From contig NZ_CP061800.1 of the NCBI RefSeq assembly GCF_017377395.1, positions 6,531,633 through 6,595,632 on the forward strand: a stretch of 64,000 bases of DNA. Reading direction: 5' to 3'. This DNA comes from Desulfonema magnum. GTDB taxonomy: Bacteria; Desulfobacterota; Desulfobacteria; Desulfobacterales; 4be13. The translations under genes and the position numbers were made by a program. Position 1 is the stretch's first letter; every line of letters begins with the position of its first letter. Below the pieces are notes generated by a model that saw only the letters and a program-made list of their open reading frames with translations, did not search any database and had not been told where the DNA came from. Below, in pieces: positions 1 through 7,914 of the stretch.

Positions 1-464
1 TAGATCCCCGCGCACATAGCCATATCTTCACCCGGAACTCTGTAAACAAAGGTTATTTTAGATGAAGGTTTTATCTCTCCGACTTTCGGCCATTTGTAGC
101 TGACCCATCCCTCGCCCCTGGTTTTGGCGGTTTTGATAAATTCTGCAAAAAACATCTTACCATCCATATCCCTCATCCCGGCTAATCTTTTATGAATTAA
201 ACCGGGCTTTATCGGATGTGCCAGATTCCATCCGTTTTTTATATCTATGCAAAAGACATATGTGTCTTTCCATACAAAAGGACCGTTTCTGTCATTGATT
301 TTCTTAAGCATTGACTCACAACCGATCTCTTTCATCATTTGGGCCGCTGCCTTACAATTGGCTACACACTCCTCTTTTGTGGCCTTTTCATCGGCAACAG
401 CAAACCCGGTAAAACAAAGTCCCATGAATAACAGAAGTATTGACGTTCTTAAGCTTTTCACCAT
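1..464 (-). CDS. Secreted Cache-domain protein (3' end outside window)
   Basis: The minus-strand frame opens with ATG at 464-462 behind an AAGGAG ribosome site and stays open to the window edge (154 codons visible). Residues 1-24 form a signal peptide ending in FAVA. The mature part has a short Cys-x3-Cys segment followed by the sequence pattern of a small periplasmic Cache (sCache) ligand-binding domain: a YVF/CID strand, a KTRGEGWVSYKWPK motif and a C-terminal AGI(Y) strand where the window stops. Stand-alone secreted Cache proteins of this kind are common in sulfate reducers. The ligand is unknown. No transmembrane or signalling domain is visible in the part present, so it looks like a free periplasmic sensor or binding protein. 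The family call is from motif recognition. Confidence 0.75.
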   Translation of the reverse strand, partial: MVKSLRTSILLLFMGLCFTGFAVADEKATKEECVANCKAAAQMMKEIGCESMLKKINDRNGPFVWKDTYVFCIDIKNGWNLAHPIKPGLIHKRLAGMRDMDGKMFFAEFIKTAKTRGEGWVSYKWPKVGEIKPSSKITFVYRVPGEDMAMCAGI

Positions 465-556
465 TGTTCTCCTTGGAAACTTGAAATTCGGAACTTGAAA
501 TTCGGAGGTTCCGCGAATTTTCTTATGTGCATATCTGACTGTTTCAAGTTTCATCT

Positions 557-1216
557 TTATGTGTTCAAAGCACCTGAACCGCCGACTGCTTCAGTCAGAT
601 AGTCGGAAAGAAGCCAGCCTGCCATTGCCAGGCATTCCATATCCAGGTATTTTTCCGCACGTTTCTCAAACAGAACCGAGCATTGCGCGGGGAATTCGTC
701 ATCCGCATCATTAAAAAGCAGAAGAAGGGGGACTCTCGGAAGGGCATCGAATATCATTGAAAAATCACAGGACAGATCAATATCGGGAACACGGCCGCCG
801 AGTCTTCGGGACGCAGTTTTCAGCGCTTCAGGTCTTCCGGAGAAGTTCTCCGCTATGGCCTGTTCCGTGTTATTTGCAAACGCACCCGCAAAGGGAGCCG
901 CGTCTTTGAAATCTCTGTAGGATACCCACTCAGAGGATATCTCCGAGGTTTTCAAAGTCTCGAAAGTTTCAGCATCAGGACATAACAGAAGATACTTGCA
1001 GAGAATAACGTTTACAGCATGAATTGGTTTGTTGCCGGAGGGGTCAGCAATTCCCTTTGCAGATACACTGTAGGGTTTGCCAAAAAAGGGAATGATAATC
1101 TCATCCCCCTCCGTCCGGATACCGAGTCTTTCCGCATCAGATCGGATATCTGTCCAGACAATCTGATCAAGATAATCTTTGTATATTTTTTCAAAAACAG
1201 GTGCTTTTTCTGTCAT
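557..1216 (-). CDS. DUF3786 domain protein
   Basis: This is a 219-residue cytoplasmic protein. The C-terminal two thirds carry the DUF3786 pattern: a FKDAAPFAGAF motif near residue 105, a GRPEALKTASRRLGG segment, a DIDLSCDF strand, an ALPRVPLLLLF strand and a DDEFPAQCSVLFEK motif near residue 180. DUF3786 is found mainly in anaerobes, sometimes fused to corrinoid or Fe-S domains. It has no established function, and no metal-binding cysteine cluster is visible here. The gene starts 3 bp after the stop of the upstream HIT gene, so the two are almost certainly co-transcribed. Confidence 0.85.
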   Translation of the reverse strand: MTEKAPVFEKIYKDYLDQIVWTDIRSDAERLGIRTEGDEIIIPFFGKPYSVSAKGIADPSGNKPIHAVNVILCKYLLLCPDAETFETLKTSEISSEWVSYRDFKDAAPFAGAFANNTEQAIAENFSGRPEALKTASRRLGGRVPDIDLSCDFSMIFDALPRVPLLLLFNDADDEFPAQCSVLFEKRAEKYLDMECLAMAGWLLSDYLTEAVGGSGALNT

Positions 1217-1219
1217 GGT

Positions 1220-1552
1220 TTACCGCTTCCATCCGCCCATAAGATGTAAATGGAGATGGAAAATGACCTGTCCCCCGCCTCTTTCCACATTGAAAAGAAG
1301 TTTGTATCCGGAGTCTGATACAGATTCCTTTTTTGCCATCTCTTTTGCAACCATAATCAGTTCAGATATGATTTCATTATCTTTTTCTGTCAGATCATTG
1401 ATGCTTCTGATATGTTTTTTGGGAACAATCAGAATGTGAACCGGTGCGTAAGGTTTAATATCTCTGAAGGCAACAATATTTTCATTTTCATACAAAAACT
1501 CGGTCCGGGTCTCACCATTTGCGATCTTACAAAAAAGACAGTCTTTTTCCAT
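1220..1552 (-). CDS. HIT-family nucleotide-binding protein
   Basis: This 110-residue protein covers the full length of a histidine-triad (HINT-like) protein. It has an N-terminal CLFCKI motif (residues 5-10), the central VPKKHI segment, and a C-terminal HLHLHLMGG that supplies the His-x-His-x-His active site. HIT proteins of this branch hydrolyse or bind nucleotide phosphoramidates and adenylates. The N-terminal CxxC is often a partial zinc site in this group. It is the first gene of a two-gene unit with the DUF3786 gene, and it is transcribed divergently from the solute-binding protein operon at 1807 across a 254-bp AT-rich spacer that must hold both promoters. Confidence 0.93.
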   Translation of the reverse strand: MEKDCLFCKIANGETRTEFLYENENIVAFRDIKPYAPVHILIVPKKHIRSINDLTEKDNEIISELIMVAKEMAKKESVSDSGYKLLFNVERGGGQVIFHLHLHLMGGWKR

Positions 1553-1806
1553 ATCAGAGTTTCTCCTTGGTTAAAAGTTTGTCAGACCTTCCAAAAATTT
1601 GAACAATATTAACCCGTATATTTCAGCTTTGTCAAGAAGCTAAAGCATCAGCAAAATCCGTCAGAATCAGAAATATTAAATGATTAAGCATCAGAGAAAA
1701 TATTAACCGTAATTTTTTTGTTGATAATTAATCTAAACTATGCTTTTATTTTTTTTATTTGAAAAAGGTAAGAACACAACATTAAGATCCGGAGGCAAAA
1801 TTCAAA

Positions 1807-2586
1807 ATGAAATTTTATTTCAAATCAGGGCTGACATTATTTCTGACATTATTTTTGGCTGTTTCCGCATTCGGAGAAAAAGCCAATAATATTAAAACAA
1901 TTCACATTGCAACGCCACCATGGGAAGGGCAGACGAACAAAGACGGAACCGGCCTGTTTTTTGAAATTGTCCGCAACGTATATGAACCTGTTGGTATAGA
2001 AATGACGTATGAATTTGTTCCCTGGAAGCGCGCTCAGAAAATGATAAATTCAAATGAAGCCGATGGGATGCTGTGCGTATGGCAGAAACATGCGCAAGAA
2101 CAGAAACAGCTTATCCCTAACTATCCTATGTTTGTGGAATACACAGCCGTTGTTTTCAAAAAAGAAAAAATAAAGGAATGGAAAGGTTTGGAAACAATTA
2201 AAGGGAAGAAAGCCGTATGGCTTCGCGGATATGATTATCACACAATGCCGAGACTGAAAGATATAAAATTAAAATGGAATGAAACTGATATTTATGAAGA
2301 AGCATGGGCAGTCCTGGACAGAGACAGAGCGGATGTTTATATAGATGCGCTGATTGACATAGACAAGTATATCAGACATAATCATGTTGATATGAGTCCT
2401 TATAAGCTGGAAATTCTCTGGGGGGAAAACGCATATGTGGCTTTTGGAAAGACTCAAAGATCAAAATCGCTGATTGAAATTTACGATAAAAGAATAACAG
2501 AATTATTCAACTCAGGTGAACTGAAGAAGATATATGATAAATGGGGTGTCAGATTTTCCCCTGACCCCTGGAAGGAGGTAAAATGA
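1807..2586 (+). CDS. Periplasmic family-3 solute-binding protein
   Basis: This 259-residue protein begins with a signal peptide (residues 1-23, ending VSAFGE). Its two-lobe architecture matches bacterial extracellular solute-binding protein family 3: an early IHIATPPWEGQ strand, a VPWKRAQKMI segment typical of these proteins, a WLRGYDYH hinge-region motif and a C-terminal amphipathic helix (ELFNSGELKKIYDKWG). A GGAG ribosome site lies 13 nt before the start. No ABC permease or ATPase gene is nearby, so it either serves a transporter encoded elsewhere or acts as a ligand sensor. Its stop overlaps the start of the next paralogue by 4 bp (ATGA), indicating translational coupling. Confidence 0.85.
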   Translation: MKFYFKSGLTLFLTLFLAVSAFGEKANNIKTIHIATPPWEGQTNKDGTGLFFEIVRNVYEPVGIEMTYEFVPWKRAQKMINSNEADGMLCVWQKHAQEQKQLIPNYPMFVEYTAVVFKKEKIKEWKGLETIKGKKAVWLRGYDYHTMPRLKDIKLKWNETDIYEEAWAVLDRDRADVYIDALIDIDKYIRHNHVDMSPYKLEILWGENAYVAFGKTQRSKSLIEIYDKRITELFNSGELKKIYDKWGVRFSPDPWKEVK

Positions 2587-3326
2587 TGAAACAAGGTATT
2601 ATACTGCTGGTAATACTCCTTTTGCTTCTGCGATCCAATGTTATGGCAGAGAAAATTGTCTTTGCCATCGTGGAAGATTTTCCGCCATACCAGTATGTTG
2701 AAAAAGGTCAGGCCACAGGCATTGATGTGGATGTCCTCCGGGAAGCTTGTAAACAACTCGGATTGGATTCGGAGTTCCGGGTGCTGCCGTGGAAAAGAAT
2801 TTTAAAAAACGCTAAGGAGGGACGCGTGACCGCCATCCCGTCTTTGCTGTATAAGGAAGAGCGGACAACATTCCTGTATTTTGGCACCGAACCTACACAT
2901 ATAAATACAGATAGTATCATGGCCCGAAAGGGAAGCAGCATAAAAGTGAGCAAACTTGATGATCTGAAAAACAAAGTTGTGGGAGTCATAAGGGGATATT
3001 CATACGGTCCCGCATTTGACAGCTATCAGGGGCTGAAGAAAGAAATCTGTGATGACCATAGCGTTCTGATACGAATACTCAACAAGGGGCGTATAGATAT
3101 GGCAGTAGCCTCAGAGATGCCGTTCCGGTTTAATTGCAAAAAACTGGGTTTGCAAGATCGCTTTGAAACAGTGTATGTCATATCTCAACATCCTACATAT
3201 ACAGGATTTTCCAAGAAGGCACTGGGCAAAAGAGGTGAGGCAATGGCTGAAAAATTCAGCAAGATGTTGCGCCAGCTAAAAGCAAATGGTTTTTTCCAAA
3301 AGACAGAGACTAAGTATCTTCGCTGA
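2583..3326 (+). CDS. Periplasmic family-3 solute-binding protein, second paralogue
   Basis: This 247-residue protein has a signal peptide (residues 1-22, ending NVMA). It shows the family-3 features FAIVEDFPPYQYVE, TGIDVDVLREACKQLGL, VLPWKRIL and GVIRGYSYG, with a C-terminal MAEKFSKMLRQLKANGFF helix. It overlaps the preceding paralogue by 4 bp. A second ATG directly follows the first (positions 2586-2588), so the start is uncertain by one codon. Downstream lies a decayed copy of its own C-terminal half, so the locus arose by tandem duplication. The substrate cannot be read from the sequence. Confidence 0.85.
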   Translation: MMKQGIILLVILLLLLRSNVMAEKIVFAIVEDFPPYQYVEKGQATGIDVDVLREACKQLGLDSEFRVLPWKRILKNAKEGRVTAIPSLLYKEERTTFLYFGTEPTHINTDSIMARKGSSIKVSKLDDLKNKVVGVIRGYSYGPAFDSYQGLKKEICDDHSVLIRILNKGRIDMAVASEMPFRFNCKKLGLQDRFETVYVISQHPTYTGFSKKALGKRGEAMAEKFSKMLRQLKANGFFQKTETKYLR

Positions 3327-3430
3327 TTTTTCAGCAAGTGTTTTCGGTTGTGGGATTAAGTGGCCAGAGAATTTTCATATGGTCCGGAATTTGATGCCTG
3401 CCAGGACCTTAAAAAAGAGGTTTGCAATAA

Positions 3431-3531
3431 GGGATTTCTCCAAAAATAAAATACCCGGTGCAGGGTGGGTGGAGCGAAGCGCAACCCACCCTACGTTTTT
3501 GTATTGGGTATATTATTTATTTCGTGTTCCC
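3431..3531 (+). repeat. Palindromic GGGTGGGTGGAGCG repeat element, TAA-flanked copy
   Basis: This is a 101-bp element starting GGGATTTCTCC and ending CGTGTTCCC, flanked on both sides by TAA (3428-3430 and 3532-3534). Its core is the widespread GGGTGGGTGGAGCGAAGCG palindrome arm. It sits inside the solute-binding protein pseudogene. Deleting the element plus one TAA restores an in-frame VCNNQKDMIHIL segment of the same length as in the intact paralogue, which fixes the boundaries and shows insertion. Confidence 0.8.
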
Positions 3532-3606
3532 TAATCAGAAGGATATGATCCATATCCTTCACAGGGGACGTATAGATGTAGCAATGGGTTCGGAGATGCC
3601 CTTTTT

Positions 3607-3701
3607 GTTTATATGAAAGTGTTAGGTGTCAGGTGTTAAGTGTTAGGAAAAAAGCAAAATTTTCATCATTCGTTGTGGCTGGCAGATCATGCCCGTTTAT
3701 A
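3607..3701 (+). repeat. GTGTTAG-heptamer element, single unit
   Basis: This 80- to 95-bp unit begins TGAAAGTGTTAGG, contains four GTGTTAR/GTGTCAG heptamers, and ends CAGATCATGCCC. It is bracketed by GTTTATA at 3607-3613 and 3695-3701. The same unit occurs as a tandem cluster at 38458-38830 and in part at 32100-32340. Here it interrupts the pseudogene between FLF and ISKQL. Removing it with one GTTTATA restores alignment with the intact paralogue. Confidence 0.75.
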
Positions 3702-3818
3702 AGCAAACAACTAGCTAGGTTTTAAAGACTGCTTTGAAGCGGCGTATGTGACAACTGAACTCCGGGTTTATACAGTTTTTTCCAAGGCCATGGGTGAGAA
3801 AAATAAAATACTGGCTGA

Positions 3819-5426
3819 CTGGACAGTAGAAAGTTCTGGCTAGTAAACTAAGTAATTCACAACCGGACAGTAATATGTTTATACCTATATATATGGCGTC
3901 ATGCGGCAAGGTCGGACGAAGTCTCACGACCTCTCCCCCGTATCATCCGCAAAGTTCGGTCAGCCGGAACTTTGCAGGAAGAAGACAGGAACTCCGCCTG
4001 AATGACACTCCGCACAACCCCCTCCGAGGGACAGTCGGAGGAAGCTGTTCTCAGCCACCCCTCATATTTTTCCAGCACCTCGGAACCCCGGGTCAGGGAA
4101 AGATACTGAAGAAGTCCGAGGGCGATTCCGGAAAGATTGACAAAACGTTCAATGGCTTCAAGGGTGAGATCAAATTTTTTCCTTTCAGTCTCACTGAGAC
4201 GGCAGAGCCAAATCTTCTCTCCCCTGCCGACATCGGGAAAAGCTTTTGTCCAAAAATGATAGCAGAATCCTCCGATGAGATGCTTCAGCGTCCGAAACAT
4301 GTTTTCCACTTTGGGGCGATAACAATAAATCGTGATAATCTGTCCGCCGGAGAGTGTCAGATCGGAACACATCAGTATGTAGCGGTCATCTCCGTCGATA
4401 ATGAAAACAAAACGAATGATATCTCTGACCGGTTTCCAAAAAAGATCCCATGTGAAATATCTGACGGTTCTGAGGTTTCCGGAAATCATCACTTCCGTTT
4501 CTCCGAACCACTCGGAGAAACCGAAGACTTTTGCGAGGCTCACCTTGTCTTTTTCCTGAAATTTCTTCTCCGAACTGTTTTCGGGAACAAGGTATCCCAC
4601 ATAATTATTCTTCGCACGCGTAATAAGATGGACAGACTGTTCGCCTTTTTCGTTAACGGCTTCTTTAAAAGTCAGAAAAGCGGGACCTGTGGAGAAGTAA
4701 GCGTCGAGAGCGACGTAACACGGAAATCCTGTATCTTCGGCTGTCCGGATGACAAGATTCGCCATCCGGGTCACTATGGTCGGATCCCCTCCGATTTTTA
4801 TGTCATGGCGTCTTGCACCGACACCCTCATGAATCTGTCCGTGAAGCGGAAGACAGAAGGATTTTTCGGGGCGGCCGACAAGGATGCCCGCATATCCGAA
4901 GTGATGTCCGCGTATGTATTCGCCTTTGCCGCTGTTCTCCGAATCCTGATGCAGGGATTTCACGCCGGGCATCTTCGACGATTCCTTCGTTATTTTTATG
5001 CCGTCTCCGATGAGAAGGGGACGTCCGCCGAATGTGATGAGAGGATACCGGCTGACGGCTGTCCGTATCCAATGGCTCATAAGCTCCTCCGAGTCCCACG
5101 AGGAAGCCCGGAAAAAGCGCAGCATCGGGTCATAACATGCCGGGTCGAGCATAAGCCACCGGATAATACTGCATATTCCGTGATGGTCAAATCGAATTAT
5201 AAGACCGAAAATAACAATCGAAAACCAGGAAAAAGCGGCCTCACGGGAAAAGCAGCTGCGGAATTCCGATATGACGGATTCAATAATGCTGATCATGATA
5301 AAAACTCCTTTTATAATTGAATTTTGTTTTGCTATTATGATCAGAATATAATATAGTTTCACAAAAAAATCCACCTATTTTTTTGTGAATTACTCAATTT
5401 ACTAGCCAGAACTTTCTACTGTCCAG
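3819..5426 (-). mobile_element. Complete insertion sequence (1608 bp) with DDE transposase
   Basis: The left end CTGGACAGTAGAAAGTTCTG and its inverted copy at 5407-5426 are the tips of imperfect terminal inverted repeats of about 41 bp, which extend to a GTGAATTAC block with two mismatches. Both sides are flanked by TGGCTGA (3812-3818 and 5427-5433), a 7-bp target duplication. Excision with one copy restores the frame of the disrupted solute-binding protein as KILAEKFDKTL. One transposase gene fills the element on the minus strand. The ends and transposase are intact, so it may be active. I do not assign it to a named IS family with certainty. Confidence 0.93.
3899..5296 (-). CDS. DDE transposase of the insertion sequence
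   Basis: The protein is 465 residues long when started at ATG 5296-5294, which has an AAGGAG site 8 nt upstream. An in-frame start at 5374 would add 26 residues and lacks such a site. The RNase H-like core is visible: LLIGDGIKITKE carries the first Asp, CYVALDAYFSTG the second, and YCYRPKVENMFRTLK the catalytic Glu in a Y-x2-R-x3-E-type signature. KMPGVKSLHQDSENSG and YIRGHHFG are group-specific segments. The signature is closest to IS4-like DDE transposases. It cuts and joins the element ends. The reading frame is uninterrupted, and it is the only gene in the IS. Confidence 0.88.
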   Translation of the reverse strand: MISIIESVISEFRSCFSREAAFSWFSIVIFGLIIRFDHHGICSIIRWLMLDPACYDPMLRFFRASSWDSEELMSHWIRTAVSRYPLITFGGRPLLIGDGIKITKESSKMPGVKSLHQDSENSGKGEYIRGHHFGYAGILVGRPEKSFCLPLHGQIHEGVGARRHDIKIGGDPTIVTRMANLVIRTAEDTGFPCYVALDAYFSTGPAFLTFKEAVNEKGEQSVHLITRAKNNYVGYLVPENSSEKKFQEKDKVSLAKVFGFSEWFGETEVMISGNLRTVRYFTWDLFWKPVRDIIRFVFIIDGDDRYILMCSDLTLSGGQIITIYCYRPKVENMFRTLKHLIGGFCYHFWTKAFPDVGRGEKIWLCRLSETERKKFDLTLEAIERFVNLSGIALGLLQYLSLTRGSEVLEKYEGWLRTASSDCPSEGVVRSVIQAEFLSSSCKVPADRTLRMIRGRGRETSSDLAA

Positions 5427-5560
5427 TGGCTGAAAAGTTTGATAAAACCCTTCGCCAATTAAAAAAGGATGGCTTTGTCCAAAAAGTCATTAATAAATAT
5501 CGTTAGGTGAAATTGGGAATTGGGAATTGAGAATTAAGAATTTGCGGGGGAGAAGAAGAA

Positions 5561-6892
5561 GTGATCAGTAAAAATAAATTTGCTTTGGCTGAATGGATAA
5601 TGGATCATGTATTAAAAAACGGTGCTGATCAGGCTGCTGTTTCAATAGTTGAGCAAAGAAGAGCGGGGGTGAAATGCCGCAATAAAAAAACAGACCAGCT
5701 TAAAGAATCGGTAAGCCGTTCTCTTTCTTTACAAATATACGCCAAACAACGGTATTCCGGCTATTCCACGAATGATCTGAGAAAAGAATTCCTTTCCAAG
5801 TTTATCAGAGAAGCGGTGGCAACGACTGCTTATCTTGCTAAAGATGAATACCGCGCTTTACCCGATCCTAAATATTATCCTCCGAAAAATTTCTCTTCTG
5901 AAACTGATCTGAAACTTTGCGATGAGGATTATGAAAAAATTGAGATGTCCCGGCGTATAAAAACAGCCGCGGAGATCGAAGAAGCTGCTCTGGCGCAAAG
6001 TGACCGGATTATTTCCGTTTCCGCGGGGTATTCGGATGTCTGTTCCGAAAGTGTAAGGATTCACAGCAACGGCTTTACAGGAGAGGTTCGCAGTACAGCG
6101 TTTTCCATGGGCGCAAATGTGACTGTGAAAGATGAGAATGACGCCCGCCCCGAGGCCGGATTCGGCGTAAGCAGCAGATTCCACAGCGAACTGTCTGCTG
6201 CTCAAACAGTAGGAAAAGAAGCTGTGCAACGGGCATTACGCAAAATCGGACAGAAAAAAATCGCCTCAGGCAGATACGACATGATTGTTGAGAACCGTGC
6301 CGGGGCACGGCTGATTTCAACATTAAAGAAAGCCATGACCGGCAGCGCTTTGCAGCAAAAAAGTTCTTTTCTTGAGGGAATGATAGGCAGAAAAATCGCG
6401 TCTGAAAAACTGACAATGACTGATGTTCCCTTTCTGGAAAAGGGATTCGGGTCCCGATTTTTTGACGGCGAGGGCCTGTGCGCCCGGGAAAGAGTAATGA
6501 TTGAGAAAGGCGTGCTGTGCGAATACTACATTAATACTTATTATGGCAAAAAACTCGGCATGGACCCGACATCTGGTTCGTCATCAAACACGGTTTTTGA
6601 ATGCGGTTCAAAATCTCCTGAAGAGATGATTAAAAATATTAAAAAAGGAATTCTGGTTACAGGCTTTATCGGCGGAAATTCCAATTCAACCAGCGGTGAT
6701 TTTTCATTCGGTATTGTGGGCGCGCTCATTGAAAACGGCCTCATTGTCAGGCCCGTCAATGAGATGAATGTATCGGACAATGCCAGGTATTTTTGGGCAC
6801 GTCTTGCAGAAGTGGGAAATGATCCGTATCCGTATTCTGCCCTTCGGATTCCCAGCATGTTATTTGAAGGGGTAAATTTCAGCGGGTTCTGA
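5561..6892 (+). CDS. pmbA: PmbA/TldE-family protein
   Basis: This 443-residue protein starts at GTG behind GGGGGAG. It matches the PmbA (TldE) subunit of the TldD/TldE protease. The N-terminal domain has the KCRNKKTDQLKES and SLSLQIYAKQRYSGYSTNDL motifs. The C-terminal domain has the SGSSSNTVF and GGNSNSTSGDFSFGI signatures and an ENG(L)IVRPVNEM strand. The metal-binding HExxxH motif of TldD is absent, as expected for the PmbA partner. In E. coli the pair processes microcin and degrades unfolded peptides. No tldD gene is in the window. A heptamer-like tract (GGAATTG, AGAATTA) lies just upstream of the ribosome site. Confidence 0.92.
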   Translation: MISKNKFALAEWIMDHVLKNGADQAAVSIVEQRRAGVKCRNKKTDQLKESVSRSLSLQIYAKQRYSGYSTNDLRKEFLSKFIREAVATTAYLAKDEYRALPDPKYYPPKNFSSETDLKLCDEDYEKIEMSRRIKTAAEIEEAALAQSDRIISVSAGYSDVCSESVRIHSNGFTGEVRSTAFSMGANVTVKDENDARPEAGFGVSSRFHSELSAAQTVGKEAVQRALRKIGQKKIASGRYDMIVENRAGARLISTLKKAMTGSALQQKSSFLEGMIGRKIASEKLTMTDVPFLEKGFGSRFFDGEGLCARERVMIEKGVLCEYYINTYYGKKLGMDPTSGSSSNTVFECGSKSPEEMIKNIKKGILVTGFIGGNSNSTSGDFSFGIVGALIENGLIVRPVNEMNVSDNARYFWARLAEVGNDPYPYSALRIPSMLFEGVNFSGF

Positions 6893-6907
6893 ATGTCTGA
6901 ATGCTCA

Positions 6908-7015
6908 GGACGTAGGGTGGGTGGAGCGAAGCGCAACCCACCTTGTGCGGTGGGTTGCGCTTCGCTCCACCCACCCTACGTTTTGTATCGGCTATGTTAT
7001 TTATTTCGAGTTCCC
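6908..7015 (+). repeat. Palindromic GTAGGGTGGGTGGAGCG repeat, second copy
   Basis: Two inverted arms (GTAGGGTGGGTGGAGCGAAG and its complement) surround a TTGTGCGG loop. They are followed by the same right end (ATTTATTTCGAGTTCCC) as the copies at 3431 and 32154. The left GGGA end is missing. The right end abuts TTA at 7016-7018, which is the stop codon of the Cys-rich minus-strand gene. As RNA it would form a strong hairpin and could act as a bidirectional terminator between the convergent genes. Confidence 0.8.
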
Positions 7016-7240
7016 TTACTGATTTCCAAATCCGTTCCACCCGCCGCAGTCGGGACATTGCCAGGTAATTCCGTTGCATGACATTCCCCAAAAATTCTGA
7101 TGCATGCAGTCCTGACAAATGCTGAAACCGCATCGGCATCTCCAGCAGAAAGGGACTGTCGCGCCGCAACAATAACAAGCGGACGCTTTGGCTTTTCGGC
7201 GTTTTTCTTTATATGCTGATCTGTGTGCAGAGTCTGTCAT
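7016..7240 (-). CDS. Small Cys-rich zinc-ribbon-like protein
   Basis: This 74-residue protein has a basic N-terminus (AYKEKRRKAKAS) and ten cysteines, arranged in part as CYCC, CWRCRC, CQDC and CPDC. The CxxC spacing suggests two zinc ribbons or knuckles. It begins inside the end of the CoA-binding protein gene (32-bp overlap), implying translational coupling on the minus strand. The stop codon coincides with the edge of a palindromic repeat, so the original C-terminus could have been altered by that insertion. I do not recognise a named family. The regular CxxC pattern argues against a chance ORF. Confidence 0.65.
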   Translation of the reverse strand: MTDSAHRSAYKEKRRKAKASACYCCGATVPFCWRCRCGFSICQDCMHQNFWGMSCNGITWQCPDCGGWNGFGNQ

Positions 7241-7673
7241 GTTCCACCTTAATACATTTGTCCATCACCACATCAATACCTGCTTCTGTCAGAAGTTTTG
7301 CAGCCTCATGATTTTTGATCCCCATCTGCATCCAGAAAACCTTTGGTTTGAGACGAATCGCCTCCTGGACATGGGGCATGATCTGTTCGGAGGTTCTGAA
7401 CACATTTATAATATCAGTCGGTTCCATGACTTCATCAAGAGACGGATATGCTTTTTCTTCCAGAATTTCCTTTTGTGCGGGCCTGACCGGAATGATTTTG
7501 TATCCGTGTTCTTTGAGATATTTGGCGACTTTATGAGAATCTCTGACGGGTTTTGGGCTTAACCCCAGAACAGCGATACTTTTGCAATTCTCAAGTATCT
7601 TTCTGATTTCGCTATCTTCGGTTATTATTTTTCCTGGTTTCAATTTAAAATCCTTTTTATTTCTCGTTCCCAT
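7209..7673 (-). CDS. CoA-binding domain protein (YccU-like)
   Basis: The CoA-binding Rossmann domain (Pfam CoA_binding type) spans roughly residues 25-150: SIAVLGLSPKPVRDSHKVAKYL, the IIPVRPAQKEILEEKAYPSL segment, DIINVFRTSEQIMPHVQEAI and KVFWMQMGIKNHEAAKL. Such small proteins bind CoA or acyl-CoA. Their cellular role is poorly defined. The ATG at 7673 lies inside the first unit of a 23-bp tandem repeat. A TTG at 7643-7641 has an AAGGA 7 nt upstream and would give a protein starting closer to the family norm, so the true start may be TTG. The gene overlaps the Cys-rich gene downstream. Confidence 0.88.
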   Translation of the reverse strand: MGTRNKKDFKLKPGKIITEDSEIRKILENCKSIAVLGLSPKPVRDSHKVAKYLKEHGYKIIPVRPAQKEILEEKAYPSLDEVMEPTDIINVFRTSEQIMPHVQEAIRLKPKVFWMQMGIKNHEAAKLLTEAGIDVVMDKCIKVEHDRLCTQISI

Positions 7674-7815
7674 GCTTTTTTATTTCTCGTTCCCATGCTT
7701 CTTTATTTCTCGTTCCCATGCTTCTTTATTTCTCGTTCCCATGGTTCTTTATTTCTCGTTCCCATGCTTCTTTATTTCTCGTTCCCATGCTTCTTTATTT
7801 CTCGTTCCCATGCTT
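7654..7815 (+). repeat. 23-bp tandem repeat, seven copies
   Basis: Seven near-perfect copies of a unit reading TTTATTTCTCGTTCCCATGC run from 7654 to 7815 and end in a CGTGGGAATGCAGTGCGGACG block. The TCGTTCCCATGC segment resembles an arm of the CGTTCCCACGC interspersed repeats common in these genomes, here amplified. On the minus strand every unit supplies an ATG, and the unit nearest the CoA-binding gene provides its annotated start codon. Confidence 0.92.
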
Positions 7816-7914
7816 CGCGTGGGAATGCAGTGCGGACGCTTCGCGTCTTGTTTTCTTACAGTCTCGTGTTCAGCATTTTTCCCATAAGACAAAAACCTGT
7901 CCATACCTTTTGAA

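Larger units (their letters stand above)
3345..5506 (+). pseudogene. Third solute-binding protein copy, decayed and split by three insertions
   Basis: Translated pieces between 3345 and 5506 align with the second half of the gene at 2583. REFSYGPEFD matches RGYSYGPAFD. HILHRGRIDVAMGSEMPFLF matches RILNKGRIDMAVASEMPFRF. DCFEAAYV matches DRFETVYV. AEKFDKTLRQLKKDGFVQK matches AEKFSKMLRQLKANGFFQK. The pieces are separated by a 101-bp palindromic element (TAA duplicated), a heptamer-containing element flanked by GTTTATA, and a 1608-bp IS with a TGGCTGA duplication. Removing each insertion with one copy of its duplication rejoins the frame. The remaining defect in this stretch is a CTAG-CTAG duplication at 3711-3718. 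The 5' half is absent. Confidence 0.85.

Noticed and set aside
3875..5320. Plus-strand ORF of 481 codons across the insertion sequence
   Set aside because: It is the antisense shadow of the transposase gene, which has catalytic motifs, a ribosome site and ends inside the inverted repeats. The plus-strand translation has no recognisable features.
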